24,434 bases of DNA from a virus, in the IMG/VR virus record IMGVR_UViG_3300049224_000015, positions 1 through 24,434 of that record, one strand, 5' to 3'. How positions within the stretch are numbered: position 1 is the first letter of the stretch; the number at the start of each line of letters is the position of its first letter. Under the pieces are notes generated by a model. The model had not been told where the DNA came from, searched no databases, and saw nothing but the letters and a program-made list of their open reading frames with translations. Shown one piece after another: positions 5,739 through 15,632 of the stretch. The translations under genes and the position numbers were made by a program.

Positions 5739-8700
5739 GTTTCAGCGAACGCCTCGACAAAATAGTCGATGCTCCTTTTGATCTTGGGGCGCAGGCCGCC
5801 GACTTTGTTATAGACGCAGCAGTTCACACAGCAAAAAATATTAATCCGGTAGATGCTCTCATTGAGTCTTTCAAAGACAACATTATGGGAATGCAGTCCG
5901 AAACTGGGACCGGGGAAAAAAATGTTGCGAGTGCGTTACTTGGACCTGAAGGCGTAATCGGTGCGCCTATAGGTGCATTACCGGGTGTAGTTCGTGACCC
6001 GTTTAGCCAACTGATCTGGACTCCGTTCATGGAGTCGATGCAATTCACCTACAAAAACTTTATTGACCGTCCAATCGGGACTTTGGCAACAGTCGAAAGA
6101 ATGATTTCATCGGAGATAAACGAAGGTGAAGACATTTTTGAAAGAGTTGGGAATCTTGGGGAACAACTAATTCCCGGTGTAGGTGACAGCAAACTCTATA
6201 ACTGGAGTACATACCAACAAGCGTGGGATGTAACGCAAAGTAGAAGCGCAGGCCAAGCGCTAGCGTTATCTGCTTTCCATGTAGATATTATGGACCCGAA
6301 AGCTCTTGAAGAGTTCAAGGGAACTGACTGGTATTTCGCAACGTCTGGCATCATTGACTTTGCATTAAACATTGGACTTGACCCTCTCTATCTAGCTGCT
6401 CGTGCAGGACGTTGGGGTTACGCCATGCGGCGAGCCAAAGAAACGTATCGGCAAACTGGGCAATACGATCCAAGGATGGTGCAAACAAGTCTTGCCCCAT
6501 TCCAGTTTCGTGATGTAAAACCGAACCGTAAAGGGCAGCCTCGTTTACGTGACGAAGCGTTCTGGGAAAACTGGAGTTACCGTCCCACATTCCTTGACGA
6601 AACAGTTGCACCTACCGTAGACGAAGTAATTAATAGTGCAGGGTTTGATAAGTTCCGTGCAGAGATCTGGAACATAGCCGAAGAGGTTCGAGCCGGGAGA
6701 AGAGGCCAAGGCGAGCTTGATCTCACTCACCCAGTTTCCTATCTGGATTTACCAAGACGAGAAGGGACATTGGATAATCCGCGAGTTACACCTGAAGATT
6801 TTGGGACACCCCTTAATACTGAGCGGCATGGTGTAGCTGGTGAACGAGGTGGCGTTGTTTATCATGGGTCGGCCAGTCGTGATTTGCATTCATGGATTGA
6901 TCCCCAAACTGGTGAGCTTGTCATTAAAGCAAACCTTCCGAATCCTAACTCGACTGTACCATCGGTTTCTTTTAGTTTTGATCCTACTGTTTCTCTTGGT
7001 TATGCAAATGATCCGAGAATGTGGCGTGGTGAACATGCGACTAGTGGATACGGTCATGGGATCGTATTTGAAATTGATATAAGAGGCCTTGATCCATACA
7101 TCGATGCGCGCACAGCCCCAATGCCTCACTCGAACATTGCGGAGATTCGTGTCAACTTCGATCCAAAGACCGGAGATGTTGTCCCCTTCGAGACTGCGGA
7201 TGCTGTTAAGGCTGGTCTAGGCGCAGCCTCTGAAGTCAGAATTCCGAAAGACAAGTTCCGTGTCATAGACGCTGGAGCAGATCCGAATGTTCGACCTGTT
7301 CGTCCAGAAGGAGTTTGGGATGGTGAGTTTTGGGTTGATATAGACGAAGCTATTGAGAAAGGTCTATATGTCGAACCCGAGTGGGTGCCACCTAAACCAG
7401 CCACAAGATTTGAAGAGGAGTTTGGGAAAGCATTCATTGATGCAGGCAAACAAGGACGCCTCGGCAAAGGCTGGGATCGACCTGCTGAAGATATGTATAG
7501 GTGGGGACGGACTATCGCCAAAGTCATAGGTGACGGACCAGTCACCAATCAGAGTTGGTTGTCCTTCGACAATCTAATCAAAGTTTCTTTAGCTGGAACT
7601 GGTGGCTTTCCGGCATTAGAACGGCAAGCTGGTTTACTTGCTTCAGTCATGTTCCAAGTAGACAACCTTGGTGGTGGCCGTGCACTCGTAGATCAGATGC
7701 AAACCATGACCGACGAGATTCTTGAACTTGAAGCACGAAGTAGGAATACTGATGATTTACAAGAAGTTGATGCGATAGCTCGCCGTGTTAGAGAACTTGA
7801 AACAAAAAGAGCAGCGTTAGCTGACTCAAATCCTCAACTTGTAGACGACGTTATGGAAGTTGTCGCTGAGGCTTTAAGCCAAGGCGAAACCGGTGTCGCT
7901 AATCTTTTGGGGCAAATAGATACTCCATCGTTCCGCACTCCCGAAATTGGGACATCCGAGTTTAACCAAATGTGGAAAGACCTCGGGGATTTAAAGAATA
8001 CACCGTGGAACGCAATTCTCTCCCTTAAAAACAATATCGTAGAAACACTTATTAAAGAAGTCCCCAACGGATTCGGCACGCCCACAGTCTTAGATAAATA
8101 CGCTACTGACGTTGGTAACAGTGTTGTTAAAGCAGCAGCAAACGAAATTCTTGACACACATCAAGTACCCACTCTCCCAGATGCACAACTCCCCTATCTA
8201 GGCCCAAGCAACAGACTTGGCTATAAAGCCAAAACCTTCTTTGAGAAATCTGGGACTTACCGAAATGTTCAGGGTACGAACGCTGTCCAAATAGTTGTTG
8301 ATAAAGTCGCCCAAAACATTATTGATCTACAACAACCCAGCGCTGCTTATATACAGGTTGAGCGAATGCTCCGAGATGTGCAACGCATTCCTGCGGCACT
8401 AGCAACAGAAGTCCCTTACGCCCAAAGAAACATTTTGGAAGCTGCTGGTCTTAACGCCGACGATGTACTCATAGACTTCCTCAACAAATCCAACGACCGT
8501 GATGCTCTCGCAGCACACTTTGATGATGTTATAAAAAGAATTAATGACACAATCATTGAACAGTTGGGGCCGATACTCGATGACGGTGTTGAAGTCACCT
8601 TAGGCGCAGATGACTTACGGCAAATTCTTAACGGTCAAATCATTGACGCAAAAGAAATTCTGGATAAAGCCGCTGACGAAACACAACGATCCTTTGGCAA

Positions 8701-11700
8701 TGTGGACTTCACGGAAGTTATTTGGGAACAGAGCAGAGGCGAAATAATTAAGCGGCGTATCCCAATCAGCCCAAGCCAAATGCGTAAAGCCTCATTGGTG
8801 CCACGCTACGACCTTGTAGATCGTTACGTCAAAATGGTTGAGGGCGACATGAAAACCATTCCCACACCAGACGGCCCCAAACAAATCAACATAGCTCCCG
8901 AACGTGCCAAGGTACAAGCAGCACGACGAATGATAAGTACCGCTTGGAAACGAGGAGTTCTTTTAACTCCACGCTGGCAAATGGTTGTCAATGTTGACTC
9001 CATGTTGCGTAACTTCGCTCACCTCGGAGTAGCAGACTCTATGGCCGGTATGGGCATTAAACTTGATAGGCTTCGTGCCCGTTGGCTGGAGCGTGCCGGT
9101 ACTGACGTTCAAGGAATTGTTCTCGGCAAAGTTGATGAAGCATTAGGCGAATATGCAGTAGGGCTTACCTTTGTAGAGAAAGTTCGGGAATACAACAAGC
9201 GTTATGACGAAGGAACAGTAGAAACAAACTACGAAGGTTTGATGGATGAAACCATCAGAGAAGGATACGCCGCAGGGAGACAAAAACGTCGCACAGTATT
9301 CATGTCTGGACTCGGCCTTTTCTTCGCTGGACCAGCAGGCGCAGCAGCATCAGCAGCAATGTATGGGCGACATGCACGCACAAGCCAAGTTCTTTTAGCT
9401 CGACGTAAAGTAGCTACAGGATACGGGGAAGCGTTACTTCTTGATGCCAAGCATATGGTTGATGAATTAGAGCAAGCCGAACGTGCGGTATTGGAAGGAC
9501 TTGATGATAGATCGGTTCTGGAATTTGATTTACTGACCCCTGAAGAAGTCAACAAACTCGGTCAAGATATGACAATGGCTGAAGTTCTTGCCCAAGCAAA
9601 GAAAGACAGACGAGAAGCAGCGAAACTGTTAGCTGCTCGTTCCGAAGGAGTGACTAGCTACCAAAAAATGGTGGTCGAAAACTTTCGGAAAGAACAACCA
9701 GAGATTGCAGGCAAATTTGATGAAGCAGCCGAACTCTTAGGAGACATAGGGTACGGCCAGTCGATGCTCGGATCGAATGCTATGCCTAATCCGTGGGGCG
9801 ATAACCCACAAGTTCGAGCAGTAAACGAACGTCTTAATAGTGCTAATCCTACGAAACGACAGATTTGGTCTGACACAAATGCAGAGATGCGGCGGACTGA
9901 AGCGTGGGAAGAATCATATCAATACGATATAACTAGCCGTTATGAAGCAAATGGTTTTGTACGGGCTTATGACGCATTCATACAAAATCATGCAAGCAGT
10001 CCGGGGATGCCGGGGCAGTCAGTTCAAAGAGATTTCTGGCGGCAACAATGGCTTGGGAAAACAAACGATGAAATCTATGAATGGCTGGGCACAGAAGGGC
10101 GGCCAGTCTTAGATAGTTTGCCTGATGAGTGGCGGAACCCAGAAGCACGAATGGAACTCATTCGCAGGACACGTTACGAAGCAAACAGTCTTGTCCCAGA
10201 TTTACCCGAGTTTAGTGCAGTCCGAGAACGACTTGCTAAAGGTGAACTTGTTACATGGGACAGAGACATACAACCTGTACTTGATTCTTTGGGTCGTGAA
10301 GCAAAAGCGATCTTAGATGAAGTAATAGAAACAGGTGACATACGGAAGATCCCGACAGGACGAGTTGCAGACCAAGCTGTTTATTTTGCTGTCACAAGCA
10401 GATTAGACGGTTCAGTTTACTTAGATGGCAGTAGCGCAGTTTCTAATGCAGCGAAAGATGTGCGTGAACTTGAATTTATCGAGTTAATCCGAGGGATCGG
10501 AAAACAAGTAGATGCTGAAGATGTACGAAATATTAATTCGCTCGATTTCACTGAGAGACTTGCGCCCCTAATAGATTTCGGTAAAACAGTAAATGATTCT
10601 TCCTATTTGGATGGACTTAAAACTGGTACACAAATCAAACAAGCTAAAGAAATTATTCGCCATGTAACTGATACGTGGTTTGAAAATATGACAATGGTTG
10701 AAGACACTGTTTCACGTGGAACAATGTTTGAAGGAGCATATGAACGCCAAATGGCAATCGAGCTACAACGGTACCGGAATAATGATGGGTCATACCGGAT
10801 ACCAGAAGCTGGTAACGCCATAGAAGAAATGGCCCAACGCTCTCGGCGTTACGCTTTAGCTGAAACCAAAAAAATCTTGTATGAACTTGCTGACCGTACA
10901 CGGTTTGAAGAAATAGTTACAGAACTTTTCCCGTTCCTCGGGGCATGGCAAGAAGTAGCCACACGGTGGATGGGCTTGGCAGGCCAGAACCCCGTGTTCG
11001 TCGCTCGTGCTCTACGAGCATGGAATCTGGTCACTGGTGAAGACGACGAAGGAAACCCTCGAATTGTTATGCCGATGCCCGGTTTCCTTGATTCCAATAT
11101 CGGGGATATAAAAATATTTGGGAAACTTTCACAGTTAGCCAATCAAGATATTAACCTTAACCTTGAATCTGCTTCCATGATCGGTGCTCTTCCCGGTTTC
11201 GGTCCTCTTGTTTCGTTTGCTGTTTCTGAGTTGATTGTAGGAAATCCAGAGCTTGACGAATCACTTGGCTGGATGTTGCCTTATGGATTCGTAGAAGGCG
11301 AAGAAGTATACACACGATTTATTAACTCGCATTCTCCGTCTTGGATTCGTAACGGAGCTAAAGCAGTTGGCATGACTGATGCTGGTAAAGCAAAAACTGC
11401 TGCTCTTGTAACGCAAGACATGATTACCCAGTATGTCGAAGAAGGGCGAGAACTTCCTCAAAATGCGGTAGAACTACAAGCATTTGAAGATGAGGTAGAA
11501 CGCCGAACCAAAGCAGTCTACGGCATATACATGCTGCGTTCTTTAGCTGTTCCAGTTTCTTTCCGTCAACAGTCTCCGTATTGGGGGATCATAAAAGAAA
11601 TGTGGGATATATCGAAAGAACATGGCTCGGATGTTGCAACAGCGTGGCTTCTTGAAAACCATCCAGATATGTGGGCATTCACGGCACGTACCACAATGGC

Positions 11701-12457
11701 CCAAGGGGTTAGAGCCGGTACGTTAGAGGGACACGAAAAATACCAACAACATAAAGACTTCATGGAAAATAATCCTCAACTAGCTCCACTAGTTCGAGGC
11801 GAATTTGGTGCACTCGATGTCCAATTCAATTACAACCGTGCAGTTGCCGAAAAAGAAAAACGTGAAGGCCGTCGAGATTACATGGACCCGGCAGGCATTC
11901 TTACCGATGCGTCTGTCAGTATGGGTTGGAGAGAATGGCGTGTCTTCCGAAACTCAATGGACGATGAACTTCGCAATCGTGCAATGGGAGGAGGCTCATC
12001 TAGTCTTTTAGCTAACTCAAACTTTGATTTGTGGAAAGATCGTCGTAAATTTATTGAGGATCTCGGACGAGAAAATTCTTTCTGGTTAGAAGAGTTCAAT
12101 ACTTTCGGGCAACCACAAGTGCAAAAAGAAGTTCTTGCTGGTCTACGGGAGTTCATTTCTTTAGAAGAGTTTGCATACCGCCCTGAGATTCCACAGATCG
12201 CAATGTTTGTTGGCAAGCATGACCAACTTGCTGTAAAGATGGTGCAACGGGCTGAGGGTACCAACAACCGCAACTATTTGCGGATGAGTTATTCTGGTAA
12301 CCAAGATATCCGTCAAGAATGGGATGTGTTCTTGCTGGAAGTATTAAGTTACCCCAGCTTCGGCCCAATCTATGACAGGTATTTTAGTAATATGCTTTCA
12401 ATTTCTGTAGGTAATTTGCCTACCGGTTTAATGACCGAATACGAGGTAGCGGCGTAA
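5735..12457 (+). CDS. Giant virion protein with an ART-like domain, probable ejected internal protein (2240 aa)
   Basis: This single open frame of 6.7 kb is by far the largest gene. Its place between portal and scaffold and the podovirus-like layout suggest an internal or ejection protein comparable in role to T7 gp15/gp16, or a polyvalent protein ejected with the genome. Residues about 368-512 look like an ADP-ribosyltransferase fold: VVYHGS with His377, SFSFDPTVSLGYA with Tyr423, and SEVRIPKDKFRVID with Glu500. Other features are a coiled-coil-like region near 655-705, a Gly/Ala-rich hydrophobic segment at about 1188-1211 that could insert in a membrane, and a C-terminal region around 1730-1860 with aromatic, Gly- and Pro-rich motifs (ELFPFLGAW). 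No polymerase, nuclease or tape-measure repeats are evident. The frame is intact, and the start overlaps the preceding stop by 4 nt. Confidence 0.8.
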   Translation: MSFSERLDKIVDAPFDLGAQAADFVIDAAVHTAKNINPVDALIESFKDNIMGMQSETGTGEKNVASALLGPEGVIGAPIGALPGVVRDPFSQLIWTPFMESMQFTYKNFIDRPIGTLATVERMISSEINEGEDIFERVGNLGEQLIPGVGDSKLYNWSTYQQAWDVTQSRSAGQALALSAFHVDIMDPKALEEFKGTDWYFATSGIIDFALNIGLDPLYLAARAGRWGYAMRRAKETYRQTGQYDPRMVQTSLAPFQFRDVKPNRKGQPRLRDEAFWENWSYRPTFLDETVAPTVDEVINSAGFDKFRAEIWNIAEEVRAGRRGQGELDLTHPVSYLDLPRREGTLDNPRVTPEDFGTPLNTERHGVAGERGGVVYHGSASRDLHSWIDPQTGELVIKANLPNPNSTVPSVSFSFDPTVSLGYANDPRMWRGEHATSGYGHGIVFEIDIRGLDPYIDARTAPMPHSNIAEIRVNFDPKTGDVVPFETADAVKAGLGAASEVRIPKDKFRVIDAGADPNVRPVRPEGVWDGEFWVDIDEAIEKGLYVEPEWVPPKPATRFEEEFGKAFIDAGKQGRLGKGWDRPAEDMYRWGRTIAKVIGDGPVTNQSWLSFDNLIKVSLAGTGGFPALERQAGLLASVMFQVDNLGGGRALVDQMQTMTDEILELEARSRNTDDLQEVDAIARRVRELETKRAALADSNPQLVDDVMEVVAEALSQGETGVANLLGQIDTPSFRTPEIGTSEFNQMWKDLGDLKNTPWNAILSLKNNIVETLIKEVPNGFGTPTVLDKYATDVGNSVVKAAANEILDTHQVPTLPDAQLPYLGPSNRLGYKAKTFFEKSGTYRNVQGTNAVQIVVDKVAQNIIDLQQPSAAYIQVERMLRDVQRIPAALATEVPYAQRNILEAAGLNADDVLIDFLNKSNDRDALAAHFDDVIKRINDTIIEQLGPILDDGVEVTLGADDLRQILNGQIIDAKEILDKAADETQRSFGNVDFTEVIWEQSRGEIIKRRIPISPSQMRKASLVPRYDLVDRYVKMVEGDMKTIPTPDGPKQINIAPERAKVQAARRMISTAWKRGVLLTPRWQMVVNVDSMLRNFAHLGVADSMAGMGIKLDRLRARWLERAGTDVQGIVLGKVDEALGEYAVGLTFVEKVREYNKRYDEGTVETNYEGLMDETIREGYAAGRQKRRTVFMSGLGLFFAGPAGAAASAAMYGRHARTSQVLLARRKVATGYGEALLLDAKHMVDELEQAERAVLEGLDDRSVLEFDLLTPEEVNKLGQDMTMAEVLAQAKKDRREAAKLLAARSEGVTSYQKMVVENFRKEQPEIAGKFDEAAELLGDIGYGQSMLGSNAMPNPWGDNPQVRAVNERLNSANPTKRQIWSDTNAEMRRTEAWEESYQYDITSRYEANGFVRAYDAFIQNHASSPGMPGQSVQRDFWRQQWLGKTNDEIYEWLGTEGRPVLDSLPDEWRNPEARMELIRRTRYEANSLVPDLPEFSAVRERLAKGELVTWDRDIQPVLDSLGREAKAILDEVIETGDIRKIPTGRVADQAVYFAVTSRLDGSVYLDGSSAVSNAAKDVRELEFIELIRGIGKQVDAEDVRNINSLDFTERLAPLIDFGKTVNDSSYLDGLKTGTQIKQAKEIIRHVTDTWFENMTMVEDTVSRGTMFEGAYERQMAIELQRYRNNDGSYRIPEAGNAIEEMAQRSRRYALAETKKILYELADRTRFEEIVTELFPFLGAWQEVATRWMGLAGQNPVFVARALRAWNLVTGEDDEGNPRIVMPMPGFLDSNIGDIKIFGKLSQLANQDINLNLESASMIGALPGFGPLVSFAVSELIVGNPELDESLGWMLPYGFVEGEEVYTRFINSHSPSWIRNGAKAVGMTDAGKAKTAALVTQDMITQYVEEGRELPQNAVELQAFEDEVERRTKAVYGIYMLRSLAVPVSFRQQSPYWGIIKEMWDISKEHGSDVATAWLLENHPDMWAFTARTTMAQGVRAGTLEGHEKYQQHKDFMENNPQLAPLVRGEFGALDVQFNYNRAVAEKEKREGRRDYMDPAGILTDASVSMGWREWRVFRNSMDDELRNRAMGGGSSSLLANSNFDLWKDRRKFIEDLGRENSFWLEEFNTFGQPQVQKEVLAGLREFISLEEFAYRPEIPQIAMFVGKHDQLAVKMVQRAEGTNNRNYLRMSYSGNQDIRQEWDVFLLEVLSYPSFGPIYDRYFSNMLSISVGNLPTGLMTEYEVAA

Positions 12458-13821
12458 TGGCAGGCAACAGATGGATTCCTGATTTCTTAGAGGAAGGCGT
12501 GCTTTCCTTGTTCGATAAGATTGCTCAAATTTTACGAATGCAAGGCGAAGGTGCCATTAGCGATGCTGAAGCGAACGAAGCATTAGCTGAAGCTGTTAAG
12601 GATGAAGGCATTATGCAATGGCTTCAAGACGCTTGGAACTACGAGTTTGTTCCCGAAGGTCCAGACGATAAGTCTAAAAGTTTATTGCCTGATTTTATGA
12701 GTCCTTCAGCAATAGCTTTAGATGATGAAGAAGATACAGGTGAAGATAGCGAAGCCGTCACTCCGCTCGAAGTGGAAGAACTTACAGAAGCATACGATGA
12801 GCAAGGTATAGCCCCCCAAGACATTCCACGAGATTCTCAGGGGAACATAGTTCCTTTACCAGAACGTACAGGGAACGAACCTACTTCTCTTGAACGTATC
12901 CCTGATCCTGCTGGGTCTGGTCGTTCACTGGTTCCCGATACATATATTCAAGCACAAATCAACCCAGAAGAATGGGCTGCGTATATCCCTGTTGAGTTCG
13001 GTGAACCTGAAGGAGCGCTAGATAGAGGGACTTATAACTTAGCTCCTGTTACTGGACAAATGGGTGTCCAAGATCTTGAAGTGTTTGAAGCTCGCCCCAT
13101 TTCACCGCAGATGCAATCTGTTATGGGTGAAGATTCCATGTCCCTTCGTTGGACAGATGATCCACAAGCAGGTATGTCTTTCACCCCTGCCCTTATCGAA
13201 GATGTTCCGTTTACATATACCAATGCCTATGAAATATATATGGCGCAAACGCCAGAGAACCAAAAACGTATTGCCGAAGGTTTAGCATTAGGTACGGGAA
13301 ACACTTCGTTCATGTATTCCGCTATTGGTGACAAAATGTTCACTAACCCGGATGCTATCTACGCTGACGAAAATGTTCGTAGGGCTTTGATCCAGCAACA
13401 GGCTTATGCACAAAATATGGCAAATATCACTGAAGGCGGATTCGCTGGATTGGGTGATGAATACATCCCTGAAGTTTGGAATCCTGAACAGGTTCAAAAT
13501 GTTTCAGATGAATTGTTTGAACTTGCTAAAAACGCTGGAGCGGTAGTGTCTATAGGTTCGTCTTATGGGAATGCTGTGGCTGGCAAAGTGATGGCTTCAT
13601 TGACGGGTAAGAGTGGGGATGATCCAAGGTTCCGTGATCTGGTCGCAAAGTGGACTGATGAGATTCAGCGGGAAACGATGGGTCGCAAAAATATTACTCA
13701 AACAGAGTTGCAAACCATGTTCGGGGAACGCATCGAGGGCGAGTTTGCTGAAGATGTCGCTGCTAATAACAATTTGAGCAGGGCTAGTACTTTAGCGAAG
13801 GTTATGGGAGTAACGATCTAA
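12457..13821 (+). CDS. Large hypothetical virion protein (454 aa)
   Basis: Family not recognised. The N-terminal 65 residues are probably helical. An acidic, low-complexity linker follows (about residues 84-115, rich in Glu, Asp and Thr), then a Pro/Gly-rich mixed region and a predominantly helical C-terminal domain (about 300-454) ending in a short polar tail. There is no signal peptide or membrane segment. TAATG junctions couple it to the giant gene before it and to the transglycosylase-like gene after it, so the three are probably produced together and may form one internal core or ejection complex. A tail-component role is the main alternative. Confidence 0.75.
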   Translation: MAGNRWIPDFLEEGVLSLFDKIAQILRMQGEGAISDAEANEALAEAVKDEGIMQWLQDAWNYEFVPEGPDDKSKSLLPDFMSPSAIALDDEEDTGEDSEAVTPLEVEELTEAYDEQGIAPQDIPRDSQGNIVPLPERTGNEPTSLERIPDPAGSGRSLVPDTYIQAQINPEEWAAYIPVEFGEPEGALDRGTYNLAPVTGQMGVQDLEVFEARPISPQMQSVMGEDSMSLRWTDDPQAGMSFTPALIEDVPFTYTNAYEIYMAQTPENQKRIAEGLALGTGNTSFMYSAIGDKMFTNPDAIYADENVRRALIQQQAYAQNMANITEGGFAGLGDEYIPEVWNPEQVQNVSDELFELAKNAGAVVSIGSSYGNAVAGKVMASLTGKSGDDPRFRDLVAKWTDEIQRETMGRKNITQTELQTMFGERIEGEFAEDVAANNNLSRASTLAKVMGVTI

Positions 13822-15632
13822 TGAGAGTATCTAGCGAAGAATTAGCCGAAGCTCTCGAAGATCGGGGCTGGAATCCTGACGATATTTATAATTTTGTCGC
13901 TATAGCAAGTTTAGAATCCGGCTTTAAATTAGACACTTTGGTATGGAACTCTTTAGACCATTCGGCTGGCATGTTCCAACTAAATCTTAGAAAAGAAGAC
14001 GGTGGCGCTAAACGTGCTTTTGAGTTAGGGATTGTCGATACTGAACGTGTACCAACAAAATCTGAAGTCCGAGCATTTTTAAAAGGCTTAGACAAAGAAG
14101 AGTTATTTGAATTTAATTTAGATGTAGCCGAATATGTTTATAAAGAGGCAGGAAATAATTTTAGGCTTTGGTCTGTTCACCCAGACAATAAGTATTTTGA
14201 AAAAGATTCCGGCGATGAATACACAGCGGAATTAAAAAAGAAAAAGTGGCTAGAAGGGCGTGCAGTAGCTCGTAAAGCCTTAGGAGAAGTAGGTATTGAA
14301 TCTCCATTAGCTAACTTAGATCAGTCTTATATCGATCAGAATATACCTGAAAATTTGCAGGACAAACGGGGTAGCGAAATAGAGTTTCGTTTAGAAGAAA
14401 TGATGGACGAAGCTGAGACTCGTGAAGAAGCAGCGATCATTCGTAAAATGATTCTGAACGAACGAAATCGTGATCCGTGGAAAAGCGGAAAATTTGCTGG
14501 CGATCCTTTAGATGTCACTCGCCCAGATAGAGAGGTTTATCTTGGCCCTGATGACTATGAATTAGCTTCGGCTCAAACTCCCAACGATCCTCGTCCAGAA
14601 GAAGAAATAGTTACTGAAGACAATACCCAATGGGAAACAATGGATTTCCCTAACTCTGAACAAGATTTAGAACAAAGCATTGGAAGCAAAAAATCTAAGT
14701 TAGATATTTTGATGTGGGAGTACTTACGGGGAAATCCTTCAGCACTAGTCGAACATCCTATTACGGGTGAAATGGTTGATCTTGTTGACCTGATTGAAGA
14801 GAACCCTCTCGGTCTTGAAGATGGCACTCCAAAAATGGAGCAATGGATCAAAAGCATTTACTACCAAACAGACCACTATCAAGACAGTGAAGTTGGTAGA
14901 GCAGACAGAGAATACCAGTGGAACAGTGGAGGCGATAGTGAAGACGAATGGTCTACCCGTCGCCTTGACCTGATCTCTCTTCAGGTTGAAAATCTTGAAG
15001 AGATCCTTGGGCAAGCCAACATAAATCTTGACGACGCACAGATTTGGGAGTTAGCAAAACAATCCTATTTGCAAGGACTAAATCTTGCAGAAATAAAAGA
15101 TTTCTTAGTTACAGCGACAACAGATACGGGAAGTCCTCTTTTCGATTTTGGTGCAGGGGCACCTGCTGGTGGAACTATTTCGGATTTCCGAAGCAGTATC
15201 AAAAACTTGTATCGCCAGTATTTGATGGACCCGGATGAAGAGTTGTTGAAACGACGTTCTGAACAACTGTTTACGGGTGAGACAACTGTTGATTTGGTTG
15301 AAGACGAAATGATTGAGCAGGCAGCTTTGCTGTTCCCTGCTTGGAAAGATCGTATCGAAGCTGGTAAAAGTCCACTTTCTATTGTGGGTGCTTATAACGG
15401 GATCTTTAGTTCTGTGATGGGGTATACCCCTCAATGGGATGGTCGCCACAAAGATATGGCTGTCCAACTTGGCGGTTTAACTGTAGAAGGCCAAGATCAA
15501 ATGGAGATGTCTGGTGGGGATTTTGCTCGCTGGCTTCGACAAACAGATGAATACGATCAAAGTCCACGGGGGATTAATAATGCTTATGAGCTTGTGACTG
15601 GATTGGGCAGGCTCATGGGAGAGGTTGCGTAA
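13821..15632 (+). CDS. Virion protein with N-terminal lysozyme/transglycosylase-like domain (603 aa)
   Basis: Residues about 1-150 resemble a soluble lytic transglycosylase (SLT/lysozyme) fold. VAIASLESGF carries the candidate catalytic Glu32, and HSAGMFQLN (47-55) matches the usual G-x-(F/W)-Q-(I/L)-N signature. A helical segment follows with LWSV near 116-119. Such domains on virion proteins cut peptidoglycan locally so DNA can enter the cell. The middle (about 170-300) is acidic and probably extended. The C-terminal part (about 390-603) is a separate helical domain that may anchor the protein in the virion. TAATG coupling on both sides ties it to the neighbouring large virion genes. The domain call rests on motif reading, not a search. 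Confidence 0.75.
   Translation: MRVSSEELAEALEDRGWNPDDIYNFVAIASLESGFKLDTLVWNSLDHSAGMFQLNLRKEDGGAKRAFELGIVDTERVPTKSEVRAFLKGLDKEELFEFNLDVAEYVYKEAGNNFRLWSVHPDNKYFEKDSGDEYTAELKKKKWLEGRAVARKALGEVGIESPLANLDQSYIDQNIPENLQDKRGSEIEFRLEEMMDEAETREEAAIIRKMILNERNRDPWKSGKFAGDPLDVTRPDREVYLGPDDYELASAQTPNDPRPEEEIVTEDNTQWETMDFPNSEQDLEQSIGSKKSKLDILMWEYLRGNPSALVEHPITGEMVDLVDLIEENPLGLEDGTPKMEQWIKSIYYQTDHYQDSEVGRADREYQWNSGGDSEDEWSTRRLDLISLQVENLEEILGQANINLDDAQIWELAKQSYLQGLNLAEIKDFLVTATTDTGSPLFDFGAGAPAGGTISDFRSSIKNLYRQYLMDPDEELLKRRSEQLFTGETTVDLVEDEMIEQAALLFPAWKDRIEAGKSPLSIVGAYNGIFSSVMGYTPQWDGRHKDMAVQLGGLTVEGQDQMEMSGGDFARWLRQTDEYDQSPRGINNAYELVTGLGRLMGEVA

Noticed and set aside
7126-7548. 140-residue minus-strand open frame within the giant gene
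   Set aside because: Antisense shadow with low-complexity Ser/Pro/Thr composition and no ribosome site.
5735-12457. N4-type virion RNA polymerase in the giant gene
   Set aside because: No T7-family polymerase motifs could be found by eye despite the N4-type capsid.
15105-15467. 120-residue minus-strand open frame
   Set aside because: Fully antisense to the transglycosylase-like virion gene; no supporting signal.
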